Of a stretch of DNA of 64,000 nt, positions 33,862-41,727 are shown in pieces (position 1 is the stretch's first letter; the number at the start of each line of letters is the position of its first letter). Source of the DNA: Streptomyces diastatochromogenes. GTDB lineage: Bacteria > Actinomycetota > Actinomycetes > Streptomycetales > Streptomycetaceae. The translations under genes were made by a program, and so were the position numbers. The DNA lies in contig NZ_MCGQ01000034.1 of assembly GCF_002242805.1 (NCBI RefSeq), positions 163,093 through 227,092 of the forward strand, given 5' to 3'. The notes under the pieces are model-generated. The model made no database searches. It saw only the letters and a list, made by a program, of their open reading frames with translations, and was not told the DNA's origin.

Positions 33862-34968
33862 TCAGCCGATACGGTGCATCCAGCCGTGCTTGTCCTCGGC
33901 CGTACCGCGCTGGATGTCGAGCAGAGCCTGGCGCAGGCGCAGGGTGACCTCGCCGGGCTCTCCGTCCGACTGCTTCCACTCGGCAGAGGCCCGCTTCACC
34001 GTGCCGACCGGAGTGATCACGGCCGCCGTGCCACAGGCGAAGACCTCGGTGAGGGTGCCGTTCTCGGAGTCGCGCTGCCACTGCTCGACGGAGACGCGGC
34101 CCTCCTCGGACTCGTAGCCGAGGTCGCGGGCGACGGCCAGCAGGGAGTCACGGGTGACGCCCTCCAGGATGGAGCCGGTCAGGGTCGGCGTGACGATCAC
34201 CGGCTTTTCATTGGATGCAGCCCCGTACACGAAGTACAGGTTCATGCCGCCCAGCTCCTCGACCCACTGGTGCTCGACCGCGTCGAGGTAGCAGACCTGG
34301 TCGCAGCCCTTGGCGGCGGCCTCGGCCTGGGCGAGCAGGGACGCGGCGTAGTTGCCGCCGGTCTTCGCGTCGCCCATGCCGCCGGGGACGGCGCGGACGC
34401 GGTCCTCGGAGACCCAGATCGACACCGGCTTCACGCCGCCCGGGAAGTAGGCGCCGGCCGGGGAGGCGATGACGAGGAACAGGTACTCGTTGGCGGGCTT
34501 GACGCCGAGGCCGACCTCGGTGGCGATCATGAACGGACGCAGGTAGAGGGACTCCTCGCCGCCGTGCGCGGGCACCCAGTCCTTGTCCTGCTGGACCAGG
34601 GCGTCACAGGCCTCGATGAACGTCTCGACCGGCAGCTCGGGCATGGCCAGGCGCTTGGCGGAGCGCTGGAAGCGCTTGGCGTTCTGGTCGGGGCGGAACA
34701 TGGCGACCGAGCCGTCGGGCTGGCGGTAGGCCTTCAGGCCCTCGAAGATCTCCTGGGCGTAGTGCAGGACGTTGGTGGCCGGGTCGAGGGGGATCGGCGC
34801 GTACGGAACGAGCTGGCCGTCGTGCCAGCCGCGGCCCTCGGTCCACTTGATCGTCACCATGTGGTCGGTGAAGTGGCGGCCGAATCCGGGGCTGGCCAGG
34901 ATCGCCTCGCGCTCCGCGGCGGCGAGCGGAAGGGCGGAGGGCTTGAGCTCGATCGTGGGCGTCGTCAT
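33862..34968 (-). CDS. ilvE: branched-chain amino acid aminotransferase
   Basis: Pyridoxal-phosphate class IV aminotransferase of 368 residues, catalysing the last step to Leu, Ile and Val. Seen: the substrate loop around YAQEIFEGLKAYR, RPFMIATE, VKTGGNYAASLLAQ-like cofactor-lysine segment (DAKTGGNYAAS), EELGGMNLYFVY and the C-terminal FACGTAAVITPVG. ATG 34968 has AAGGA 9 bases upstream. An in-frame ATG at 35052 would add 28 residues but has no site and a leucine-valine-poor character, so I rejected it. Confidence 0.95.
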   Translation of the reverse strand: MTTPTIELKPSALPLAAAEREAILASPGFGRHFTDHMVTIKWTEGRGWHDGQLVPYAPIPLDPATNVLHYAQEIFEGLKAYRQPDGSVAMFRPDQNAKRFQRSAKRLAMPELPVETFIEACDALVQQDKDWVPAHGGEESLYLRPFMIATEVGLGVKPANEYLFLVIASPAGAYFPGGVKPVSIWVSEDRVRAVPGGMGDAKTGGNYAASLLAQAEAAAKGCDQVCYLDAVEHQWVEELGGMNLYFVYGAASNEKPVIVTPTLTGSILEGVTRDSLLAVARDLGYESEEGRVSVEQWQRDSENGTLTEVFACGTAAVITPVGTVKRASAEWKQSDGEPGEVTLRLRQALLDIQRGTAEDKHGWMHRIG

Positions 34969-35148
34969 GAGTGGTTGTCCTTCACCGGTTGTGTAGTGAC
35001 GGGCCGCATCCACGCCCACTGCTAGGACGTCCGAGCTTTCCCTCATACCGCGGCTCCGCGTTCGATTATCGCGCGGGGCTCCGGCCGGAAGGGAATCGGG
35101 GTGAAAACGGTCCAGGGTTGATGGTGGCACCCGACGACCGCATAGGAA

Positions 35149-35181
35149 AAGCCGCCGGGTGCGGATGCGACCCGGCGGCTT
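35149..35181 (-). terminator. terminator of leuB
   Basis: AAGCCGCCGGGT at 35149-35160 pairs perfectly with ACCCGGCGGCTT at 35170-35181; on the minus strand it is followed by TTTCC. It separates leuB from ilvE, which lies downstream on the same strand with its own leader of about 180 bases. Confidence 0.8.
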
Positions 35182-35199
35182 GCTGTGTAGCGCGGCGGG

Positions 35200-36243
35200 T
35201 CAGCCGGCTACTCGTACGGCGAGCGCGTCGCCGATCTCGGAGGTGGAGCGGGCAGGCTTGCCGACGCGTTCGGTGAGGTCGGCGGCGACCGCCGTGTCGA
35301 TGCGGTCGGCTTCGGCGTCGTAGCCGAGGTGGCGCAGCAGCAGGGCGACGGACAGGACCGTGGCGGTGGGGTCGGCCTTGCCCTGGCCGGCGATGTCCGG
35401 GGCCGAGCCGTGGACCGGCTCGAACATCGACGGGAACTCGCGGCTGGGGTTGATGTTGCCGGAGGCGGCCACGCCGATGCCGCCGGAGACGGCCGCGGCG
35501 AGGTCGGTGATGATGTCGCCGAAGAGGTTGTCGGTGACGATCACGTCGAACCGCTCGGGCTGGGTGACCAGGTAGATGGTGGCCGCGTCGACGTGGATGT
35601 AGTCGGTCTCGACCTCGGGGAACTCCGCGGCGACCTTGTTGAAGATGTTCGTCCACAGGTGCCCGGCGAAGGTCAGCACGTTGTTCTTGTGGACCAGCGT
35701 GAGCTTCTTGCGCGGGCGGGCCTGGGCGCGGGCGAAGGCGTCGCGGACCACGCGCTCGACACCGAAGGCCGTGTTGACGGAGACCTCGGTGGCGACCTCG
35801 TGCTCGGTGCCCTTGCGGATGGTGCCGCCGTTGCCCGTGTAGGGGCCCTCGGTGCCCTCGCGGACGACGACGAAGTCGATCTCGGGCTGGCCGGCCAGCG
35901 GGGTCGCGACACCGGGCAGCAGCTTCGACGGACGCAGGTTGACGTGGTGGTCGAAGGCGAAGCGGAGCTTGAGCAGGAAGCCGCGCTCCAGGACGCCGGA
36001 CGGGACACTCGGGTCACCGATCGCGCCGAGCAGAATGACGTCGTGCTGCTTGAGGGCGGCGAGGTCGGCGTCGGTGAGCGTCTCACCGGTGGCGTGGTAG
36101 CGCTTGGCGCCGAAGTCGTACTCCTTGGTCTCCAGCTTCACATCCTGCGGCAGGACGGCGGAGAGGACCTTGAGACCCTCGGCCACGACCTCCTGGCCGA
36201 TGCCGTCACCGGGGATCACTGCGAGATTGAGGCTGCGAGACAT
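35200..36243 (-). CDS. leuB: 3-isopropylmalate dehydrogenase
   Basis: NAD-dependent oxidative decarboxylase of 347 residues in leucine synthesis. Motifs: VIPGDGIGQEV at the N-terminus, the substrate-binding RPSKLLPG region, REGTEGPYTGNGG, KNNVL, and the metal and cofactor segment VTDNLFGDIITDLAAAVSGG with EPVHGSAPDIAGQ. Upstream (36297-36320) GACACCCG and CGGGTGTC can form a hairpin that may influence expression. Confidence 0.95.
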   Translation of the reverse strand: MSRSLNLAVIPGDGIGQEVVAEGLKVLSAVLPQDVKLETKEYDFGAKRYHATGETLTDADLAALKQHDVILLGAIGDPSVPSGVLERGFLLKLRFAFDHHVNLRPSKLLPGVATPLAGQPEIDFVVVREGTEGPYTGNGGTIRKGTEHEVATEVSVNTAFGVERVVRDAFARAQARPRKKLTLVHKNNVLTFAGHLWTNIFNKVAAEFPEVETDYIHVDAATIYLVTQPERFDVIVTDNLFGDIITDLAAAVSGGIGVAASGNINPSREFPSMFEPVHGSAPDIAGQGKADPTATVLSVALLLRHLGYDAEADRIDTAVAADLTERVGKPARSTSEIGDALAVRVAG

Positions 36244-36386
36244 GTCGGCACCCTACTCCTCGTCCCAGGTGATGACATGCCCCGTCCGCCATACGGACAC
36301 CCGTACGGGTTGCGGGTGTCATCCCGTCGGCTGTCGTTCACCCGTATGTGGCACGGGTGTTGGACCCCGGTGGCATCTTCCCCATC

Positions 36387-37937
36387 ATGGAGACCCCCGA
36401 CTTCGGCATCCCGCGGCAGCTCGCCGAACGCATGAGCATGGCGGAACAGTACGAGTACCTGCACACCCGGCTGGTCCGCCGCCGCACCCTGGTGACGGCG
36501 GGCGCGGTGGCGGGCGGCCTGCTGACCGGCTGTTCCTCCGCCTCCGGTACGGCGCGCCCGGCCCCGGCCGCCTCGCGGGTGTCCGGCTCGGTGGTCCGGC
36601 CCTTCGGCCGCCATCTGGCCTTCGGCGCCGACCCGAAGACGCAGATGCGGATCTCCTGGCAGCTGCCGTTCGCGGTGCGGCGGCCGTACGTGCGCGTCGG
36701 GCTGCGCCCCGACGACCTCGGCCGCCGGATCCCGGCCGAGGTGCGCAGCCTGCACACGCCCGGGGTGCAGGGGGTGCGGCCCGCGGTCGAGCAGTACTAC
36801 GTGCACGCGGCCCTGGACGGCCTGCGGCCCGGCACGACGTACTACTACGGCGTCGGCCACGACGGCTGGGACCCGGCCGCTCCCGCCCACCGCGCCACCC
36901 TCGCCTCCTTCCGCACCGCACCCGCGACCCCGGAGCGCTTCGTCTTCACGGCCTTCGGCGACCAGGGCGTGGGGCAGGCCGCGAACGCCAACGACCACCT
37001 CGTGAAGCAGCAGGACCCCGCCTTCCATCTGCACGCGGGCGACATCTGCTATGCCGACGTCAACGGCGCGGGACAGACCGAGGACGGCTACGACCCCACA
37101 TTCTGGGACCAGTTCCTGAAGCAGAACGACCCGGTCGCCAGGTCGGTGCCGTGGATGGTGACGACCGGCAACCACGACATGGAGGCCTGGTACTCGCCGG
37201 ACGGCTACGGCGGACAGCTGGCCCGGTTCTCCCTGCCGGACAACGGCTTCGACCCGCACGGGACACCGGGCGCCTACGCGTTCACCTACGGCAACACCGG
37301 CTTCGTGGCGCTGGACGCCAACGACGTGTCGTACGAGATCCCGGCCAACTTCGGGAACAGCGGCGGCCGGCAGACCAAGTGGCTGGACGCGAAGCTGGGC
37401 GAGCTGCGCGCGACGAAGGGCGTGGACTTCCTGGTCGTCTACTTCCACCACTGCGCGTACTCCACCTCGCAGCACGCCTCGGACGGGGGTGTCCGCAAAA
37501 AGTGGCTGCCGCTGTTCGCGAAGCATCAGGTGGACCTGGTGATCAACGGGCACAACCACGTGTACGAGCGGACGGACGCGATCAAGGGCGGTGAGGTCGG
37601 CAGGTCCGTCCCGATCGGTGCGTCGACGGATCCGACGCGGGACGGGATCGTGTACGTCACCGCGGGTGGCGGCGGCCGGGACCTGTACTCCTTCCCCTCG
37701 GGCGTCAAGGACAGCTACGAGGGTCGGGTCACCCGGCACGACGCCGTGGAGACCTTCCAGTGGGCCAAGGGCAAGGAGCGCGCGCCGGAGACGGCCTCGT
37801 GGTCGCGGGTGCGCTACACCGGCTTCTCGCTGCTGAAGGTGGAGGCAGAGCCGGGTCCGTCACCGCGGCTCACGGTGTCGGCACTGGCCGAGGACGGACG
37901 GCGGATCGACCACTTCGAGGTGCGGCGCGGCGGCTGA
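36387..37937 (+). CDS. Tat-exported purple acid phosphatase-like lipoprotein
   Basis: Metallophosphoesterase of about 516 residues. The N-terminus holds a twin-arginine signal ending in a lipobox (RRRTLVTAGAVAGGLLTGC), then a fibronectin-like N-domain and the dinuclear metal site: FGDQG, HAGDICYAD, TTGNHDME, VVYFHHCAYS and INGHNHVYERT. This order matches purple acid phosphatases, which release phosphate from organic esters outside the cell. Starts at ATG 36387 or 36432, or GTG 36348, cannot be separated because no good ribosome site is visible. Confidence 0.87.
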   Translation: METPDFGIPRQLAERMSMAEQYEYLHTRLVRRRTLVTAGAVAGGLLTGCSSASGTARPAPAASRVSGSVVRPFGRHLAFGADPKTQMRISWQLPFAVRRPYVRVGLRPDDLGRRIPAEVRSLHTPGVQGVRPAVEQYYVHAALDGLRPGTTYYYGVGHDGWDPAAPAHRATLASFRTAPATPERFVFTAFGDQGVGQAANANDHLVKQQDPAFHLHAGDICYADVNGAGQTEDGYDPTFWDQFLKQNDPVARSVPWMVTTGNHDMEAWYSPDGYGGQLARFSLPDNGFDPHGTPGAYAFTYGNTGFVALDANDVSYEIPANFGNSGGRQTKWLDAKLGELRATKGVDFLVVYFHHCAYSTSQHASDGGVRKKWLPLFAKHQVDLVINGHNHVYERTDAIKGGEVGRSVPIGASTDPTRDGIVYVTAGGGGRDLYSFPSGVKDSYEGRVTRHDAVETFQWAKGKERAPETASWSRVRYTGFSLLKVEAEPGPSPRLTVSALAEDGRRIDHFEVRRGG

Positions 37938-37952
37938 GGCCGCGCCGCACCC

Positions 37953-37993
37953 ATGGGGGTCCCCCCGCTCGAGCGAAGCCGAGAGTGGGGGAG
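37953..37993. repeat. 41-bp dispersed element, copy A
   Basis: Identical over 41 bases to copy B at 39149-39189. Read on the minus strand it begins CTCCCCCACT and ends GGGGGGACCCCCAT. It is flanked by GCCGCACCC and GGGTGCGGC, which pair with each other, so it appears to sit in the loop of a terminator between the phosphatase and the convergent small gene. Confidence 0.85.
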
Positions 37994-38019
37994 GGTGCGG
38001 CTCCCGGATCAGTGGCGGC

Positions 38020-38151
38020 TCAGTGGCCGGTCTCGCCGCCGTTGTCGCGGCGGTCGAGGGCGCGCTGGAGGGCGGCGGCGGCGTTCTTGCGGTCGGACTC
38101 GCTCGTGCGGGACACGTGGCGGACTCGGCGGCGGACGGTCGTCTCGGCCAT
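38020..38151 (-). CDS. 43-residue basic protein
   Basis: A short gene with good codon bias and AGGAG 9 bases before ATG 38151. The product starts MAETTVRRRVRHVSR and ends RRDNGGETGH; it is very basic, with an Ala-rich helix-like centre (NAAAALQRALDRR). I recognise it as a type of small protein found in Streptomyces but know no function. About 230 bases of non-coding DNA upstream separate it from the broken LysR gene. Confidence 0.7.
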   Translation of the reverse strand: MAETTVRRRVRHVSRTSESDRKNAAAALQRALDRRDNGGETGH

Positions 38152-38381
38152 GGAAATCGACTCCTTCGGCAAACCGGAGTGCGGCAAGGGGGGTTACGAG
38201 ACGCCGGAGGGCGGGGAGCGGTGCCGCAGGGGTTGCCTGCACGGGGCCCGGCTCACGACCGCCATTCGCTTGATCGAGCGAGACGTTCGGCTCCTACAAA
38301 GTTAAGGGAGCGGGCCGCGCCTGTCTCCACAATTACTCGGACTTCCTACTATCTGAGACGGTGGACTGGGTCACACCTGGG

Positions 38382-39324
38382 TCACACCGCTGTGACCTGC
38401 GCTTTCGCTGTACGCGGGTGGAGGGAGCGCAGCTCCCGGACGAGCGCCCGAACGGCGGAGGTCGTGGCCAGTTCCGGGGTGGTGACGTAGCCGACGGAAC
38501 GGTGCGGCCGCTCCGGTCCGAGGTCGGTGACGGCCACGGAGGGCGGGGCCCCGGTGAGGGAGAGAGCGGGCATGATCGCCATGCCGAGACCGCTGCCCAC
38601 CATCGACAGCACCGCCCCGTCGTCCTCGGCGCGGACGGTCGCGGCCGGGATCCAGTCCTGGGCGGCCCACCAGTCGCGGGTGTAGGAGCCGCAGTTCTCC
38701 ATCCAGTCGACCAGCGGGAGGGTGCGCGGGGCCGGGTGTCCGGCCGGGTGGACCAGGGAGTACGGCTCCTCCAGCAGCACGTCGCCGACCAGCCCGGCGG
38801 GCAGCGGCGAGCCGCCGCCGAGGGTGGCGATGCCGAGGTCGGCCCGTCCTTCGGCGACCTCGCCGGCGGTGCCGGGACCCAGTTCCCGTACGACGGTGAC
38901 GCTCACCTCGATGCCCGGGTGCCGTAGCGCGAGCCGCTCCAGGACGGGCGGCAGCAGATGCAGGGCCGCGCTGCGGAAGGCGGCGACGCGCAGCGCTCCG
39001 GTGGCCTCGCCGGTGCCCGCGCCCCGGGCGTCGGCGGCCAGCGCATGGAGCATCCGCAGCACGCGCCGCGCATGGGCCGCCGCCCGCTCCCCGGCGGGTG
39101 TCGGCCGGGCACCGAACCGGCCGCGCTCGAAGAGGACGACGCCCAGCGATGGGGGTCCCCCCGCTCGAGCGAAGCCGAGAGTGGGGGAGTTCGATGCCGC
39201 GCACGGCGTGGGACACGGCGGACTGGGTGGCCCCGAGCCGGGCGGCCGCCGCCGAGAAGCCGCCCTCGTCGGCCACGGCGACGAGGATCCTCAGCTCCTG
39301 CGGGGCAAGGTCAGCTGCTGTCAC
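38382..39324 (-). pseudogene. LysR-family regulator broken by repeat copy B
   Basis: GTG 39324 (GGGAG 8 bases upstream) begins a normal LysR helix-turn-helix (LRILVAVADEGGFSAAAARL, then GATQSAVSHAVRGIE). At that point the 41-bp element intervenes, and the rest of the family pattern (LGVVLFERGRFGARPTPAGE, then the substrate-binding domain to 38382) continues in a frame shifted by one. Intact LysR proteins have about two residues between the E and LG here, so the insertion is the break. The regulator is divergent from the oxidoreductase, its usual kind of target. Both are broken. The substrate-binding half could be translated alone from GTG 39062 but would not bind DNA. Confidence 0.85.
39149..39189. 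repeat. 41-bp dispersed element, copy B, inside LysR gene
   Basis: Exact copy of the element at 37953-37993, in the same orientation, inserted in the helix-turn-helix coding part of the LysR gene. It adds a net 37 bases relative to the expected family spacing and shifts the frame. Confidence 0.9.
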
Positions 39325-39375
39325 CGGGGGCTCCCACCTGCGTCTATGCGGGCAGCTCATGGATCGCCGCGTTCC

Positions 39376-40262
39376 ATGAGCGCAACCCTCTGCCCGGCCC
39401 CGGGTACGGCCCTGCTGGAGAACCTGTACTGGTCCGTGGACCCCTACCACCGCGAAATGATGGACGGCGACTTCGAGTTGAACGCTCCGCTGGAGGGCCG
39501 CACCCTGGGCCGGGTCGTCGCCTCCCGCACCCCGGCGCTCCCCGAGGGCGAGATCGTCTTCCACCGGCAGGGCTGGCGCACGCTCCCCCACTGCCTGAAG
39601 GGCGTGGGGGGACCCCCACCGTGGTCCGCCCCGAGGAGGTCAGGCGACTCCCCCACCACGCGGGCGTGCCGCTGTCGGCGTACCTGAGCGTGCTGGGCGG
39701 CACGGGCCTGACCGCCTACGTCGGCCTCACCCGGATCGCCGGGCTGCGCGAGGGTGACGACGTGTTCGTCTCCGGCGCGGCGGGCGGGGTCGGCACGGCC
39801 ACCGGCCGCTTCGCCCGGCTGCTGGGCGCGGGCCGCCTGATCGGCAGCGCGGGTTCACCGGAGAAGGGGAAGTACCTGACGGAGCAGGTCGGTTACGACG
39901 TGGCCTTCGACTACCACTCCGCCCCGGTCTCCGAACTCCTCGGCGCGGCGATCGGCGCACTGCGGGAGCGGGGCCGGGTGGTGCGGATCGGCACGATCAG
40001 CCAGTACAACACCCCGGACGCGCCGCCGGTCGTCTTCAACCACGCGGACGTCGTGGAGAAGAGCCTGCGCATCGAGGGCTTCCTGGTGAGCGGCCACCGG
40101 GACGCGCAGGAGGAGCTGTACGACTTCGCCGTACCGCACCTGCGCAGCGGGGCGCTCGCGCTCGACGAGACGGTGGTCGACGGGTTCGAGCTGATCGTGG
40201 AGGCGTTCCTGCTGATGCTGCGGGGCGGCAACACGGGGAAGATCCTGATCCGCAAGGCGTGA
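39376..40262 (+). pseudogene. NADP-dependent oxidoreductase broken by repeat copy C
   Basis: Remnant of a medium-chain oxidoreductase of the CurA/leukotriene-hydroxydehydrogenase type. The first frame reads LLENLYWSVDPYHREMMDGD to HRQGWRT. A 37-bp repeat follows and the family continues in another frame with VVRPEEVR, LSVLGGTGLTAYVGLTRIAG, the nucleotide-binding VSGAAGGVGTATGRFARLLG and the C-terminal GGNTGKILIRKA. The expected N-terminal 35-40 residues are also missing or degraded before ATG 39376. The part from about 39663 could still be expressed but lacks a start signal. Confidence 0.82.
39583..39619. repeat. 37-bp variant of the dispersed element, copy C
   Basis: Shares the ends CTCCCCCACT and GGGGGGACCCCCA with copies A and B but has a different middle (GCCTGAAGGGCGT). 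It lies in the oxidoreductase coding frame and shifts it by two. Confidence 0.8.
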
Positions 40263-40287
40263 CCGGCCTTACGAGCCTGATATTCCG

Positions 40288-40827
40288 TCAGGTGACGTCC
40301 CCGTCACGCCAGTCGAAGACGAGGGCATGGGCCGGGTCCAGGGGTCCGGCGAGCGCGAGCCTGACGTACACGCCCCCTTCCTCCTCCGGGAGCCGGACGA
40401 TCCCGTCCGGCGAGAGGGCGCACACCTGCCCGCTCCACTGCTGCCAGCCGCGGGCCGTGTACAGCGGGGCGCCGTCCTCGCTCGCGGAGAGCGCGCCGAG
40501 GTCGTAGGCCCGGTCGACGATCCGCTCCAGGGCCCCCATCACCCGCCCGCCGAGCCCGGTCCGGCGCAGATCGGCCCGTACGGCGACGGCCTCCACGTAT
40601 CCGGTGCGCAGCCAGCGCCCCCGGTGCAGTGTCCGCCGCATCACGACCGAGCCGTGCGCGGCGAGCCCGGCATCGTCGTGGACGAGGGCGTGCATGCCGC
40701 CGAGGCCGTGGTCCCAGTCCTCGTCACCGAAGCCCCCGTCGAAGGCCTCGTCGAGGAGGGCGCGGGCGGCGCGGAGGTCGGCGGGGTCGAGGTCGGCGGT
40801 GTGGGCGGTGCGCAGAGGAAGGGTCAC
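40288..40827 (-). CDS. AAC(2')-type N-acetyltransferase
   Basis: GNAT-fold acetyltransferase of 179 residues resembling mycobacterial aminoglycoside 2'-N-acetyltransferase AAC(2')-I over its whole length: HTADLD at the start, DWDHGLGGMHALVHDDAGLA, GYVEAVAVRADLRRTGLGG (acetyl-CoA site), LGALSASEDGAPLYTARGW and the closing DWRDGDV. This alignment is from memory. It may modify an aminoglycoside or, more simply, a cell metabolite. GTG 40827 overlaps the hydrolase stop (GTGA), so the two are coupled. Confidence 0.85.
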   Translation of the reverse strand: MTLPLRTAHTADLDPADLRAARALLDEAFDGGFGDEDWDHGLGGMHALVHDDAGLAAHGSVVMRRTLHRGRWLRTGYVEAVAVRADLRRTGLGGRVMGALERIVDRAYDLGALSASEDGAPLYTARGWQQWSGQVCALSPDGIVRLPEEEGGVYVRLALAGPLDPAHALVFDWRDGDVT

Positions 40828-41678
40828 GGACCAAGCATCCCCAGCCTGAGCGCCTCCCGGAAGCCCTTCGGGTCCTCCGCCCACGGCAGGTGCCCGGCGT
40901 CCGGGAGGATCACCCGGCGGGCGTGGGGCAGGGCCTTCGCGAGGGAGTCGACGGCCGTGCGCGGCCGGATGTCCCGGGCACCGTCGATGATCAGCACCGG
41001 TACGTCGAGCCCCTCGCAGGCGCTGTACAGCTCCGGGGTGCCCCAGACGCGCTTGCGCTCCTCGTTGAGCACCGTGTTGGACTCGGCGTTGATCCCGAAC
41101 CACGGGTCGGCCATGCGCCCGGCGGGCTCCAGGGCTCCGTCCCGGTCCTCGAACTCCGCGGACCACTGCAGGACCGCCCGCTCCCGCTCCTCGTCCCGTG
41201 TGCGCTCCGCGCGTGCGGTCAACTCCTGCCAGCGGGCCAGGCGTTCGGGGTGGTCGGCGAGGCGGGTGAGGAAGGTGTGGTGGTAGGCGCCGTACCAGTC
41301 GGAGTCCGGGCCGATGCCCGTGCCCGCGACGTACACCAGACAGCGCACGCGGTCCGGGTGCGCCAGGGCGTAGCTCAGCGCCAGCTGCGCACCCCAGGAG
41401 TGGCCGAGCAGCGCCATCCGCTCCAGCCCGAAGTGCCCTCGTACGGCGTCCAGATCGGCGACGAACCGCTCGCTCGTCCACGGCCCGTCGCAGCGCTCGG
41501 AGCGCCCGCAGCCCCGCTGGTCCCAGCGGATCACCGGGGTCACGTCCGCGAGCAGTTCGGCCACGTCACCGAACATGTCCCACAGGCCGGGCCCGCCGTG
41601 GCACAGCACCAGCGGGTCGCCCTCGCCGCCCGAGCGTTCCGCCCACAGCCGTACTCCGTCGTCCGTCGTCACCGTCAT
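40824..41678 (-). CDS. alpha/beta hydrolase, proline iminopeptidase-like
   Basis: Alpha/beta-hydrolase of 284 residues with oxyanion motif HGGPGLWD, RWDQRGCGRSER, nucleophile Ser in GHSWGA, acid Asp in IIDGARDIRPR and His in DAGHLPWAED. The first three are the proline iminopeptidase (S33) pattern, so it may remove N-terminal residues from peptides; other ester substrates are possible. It starts 49 bases after the P450, past a weak hairpin, so it may be part of the P450-peptide transcript or be separate. Confidence 0.87.
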   Translation of the reverse strand: MTVTTDDGVRLWAERSGGEGDPLVLCHGGPGLWDMFGDVAELLADVTPVIRWDQRGCGRSERCDGPWTSERFVADLDAVRGHFGLERMALLGHSWGAQLALSYALAHPDRVRCLVYVAGTGIGPDSDWYGAYHHTFLTRLADHPERLARWQELTARAERTRDEERERAVLQWSAEFEDRDGALEPAGRMADPWFGINAESNTVLNEERKRVWGTPELYSACEGLDVPVLIIDGARDIRPRTAVDSLAKALPHARRVILPDAGHLPWAEDPKGFREALRLGMLGP

Positions 41679-41695
41679 GGGTCAAGTGTGACCGC

Positions 41696-41714
41696 TCCCC
41701 CTTTTGCAGGGGGA
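41696..41714 (-). terminator. weak hairpin between P450 and hydrolase
   Basis: TCCCCC at 41696-41701 pairs with GGGGGA at 41709-41714 around a 7-base loop. With six pairs it may only partly stop transcription. Confidence 0.4.
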
Positions 41715-41727
41715 TTCCCGAGTGCCC

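Noticed and set aside
34969..35052. 28-residue N-terminal extension of IlvE from ATG 35052
   Set aside because: No ribosome site there; ATG 34968 has AAGGA at good spacing and starts the family homology.
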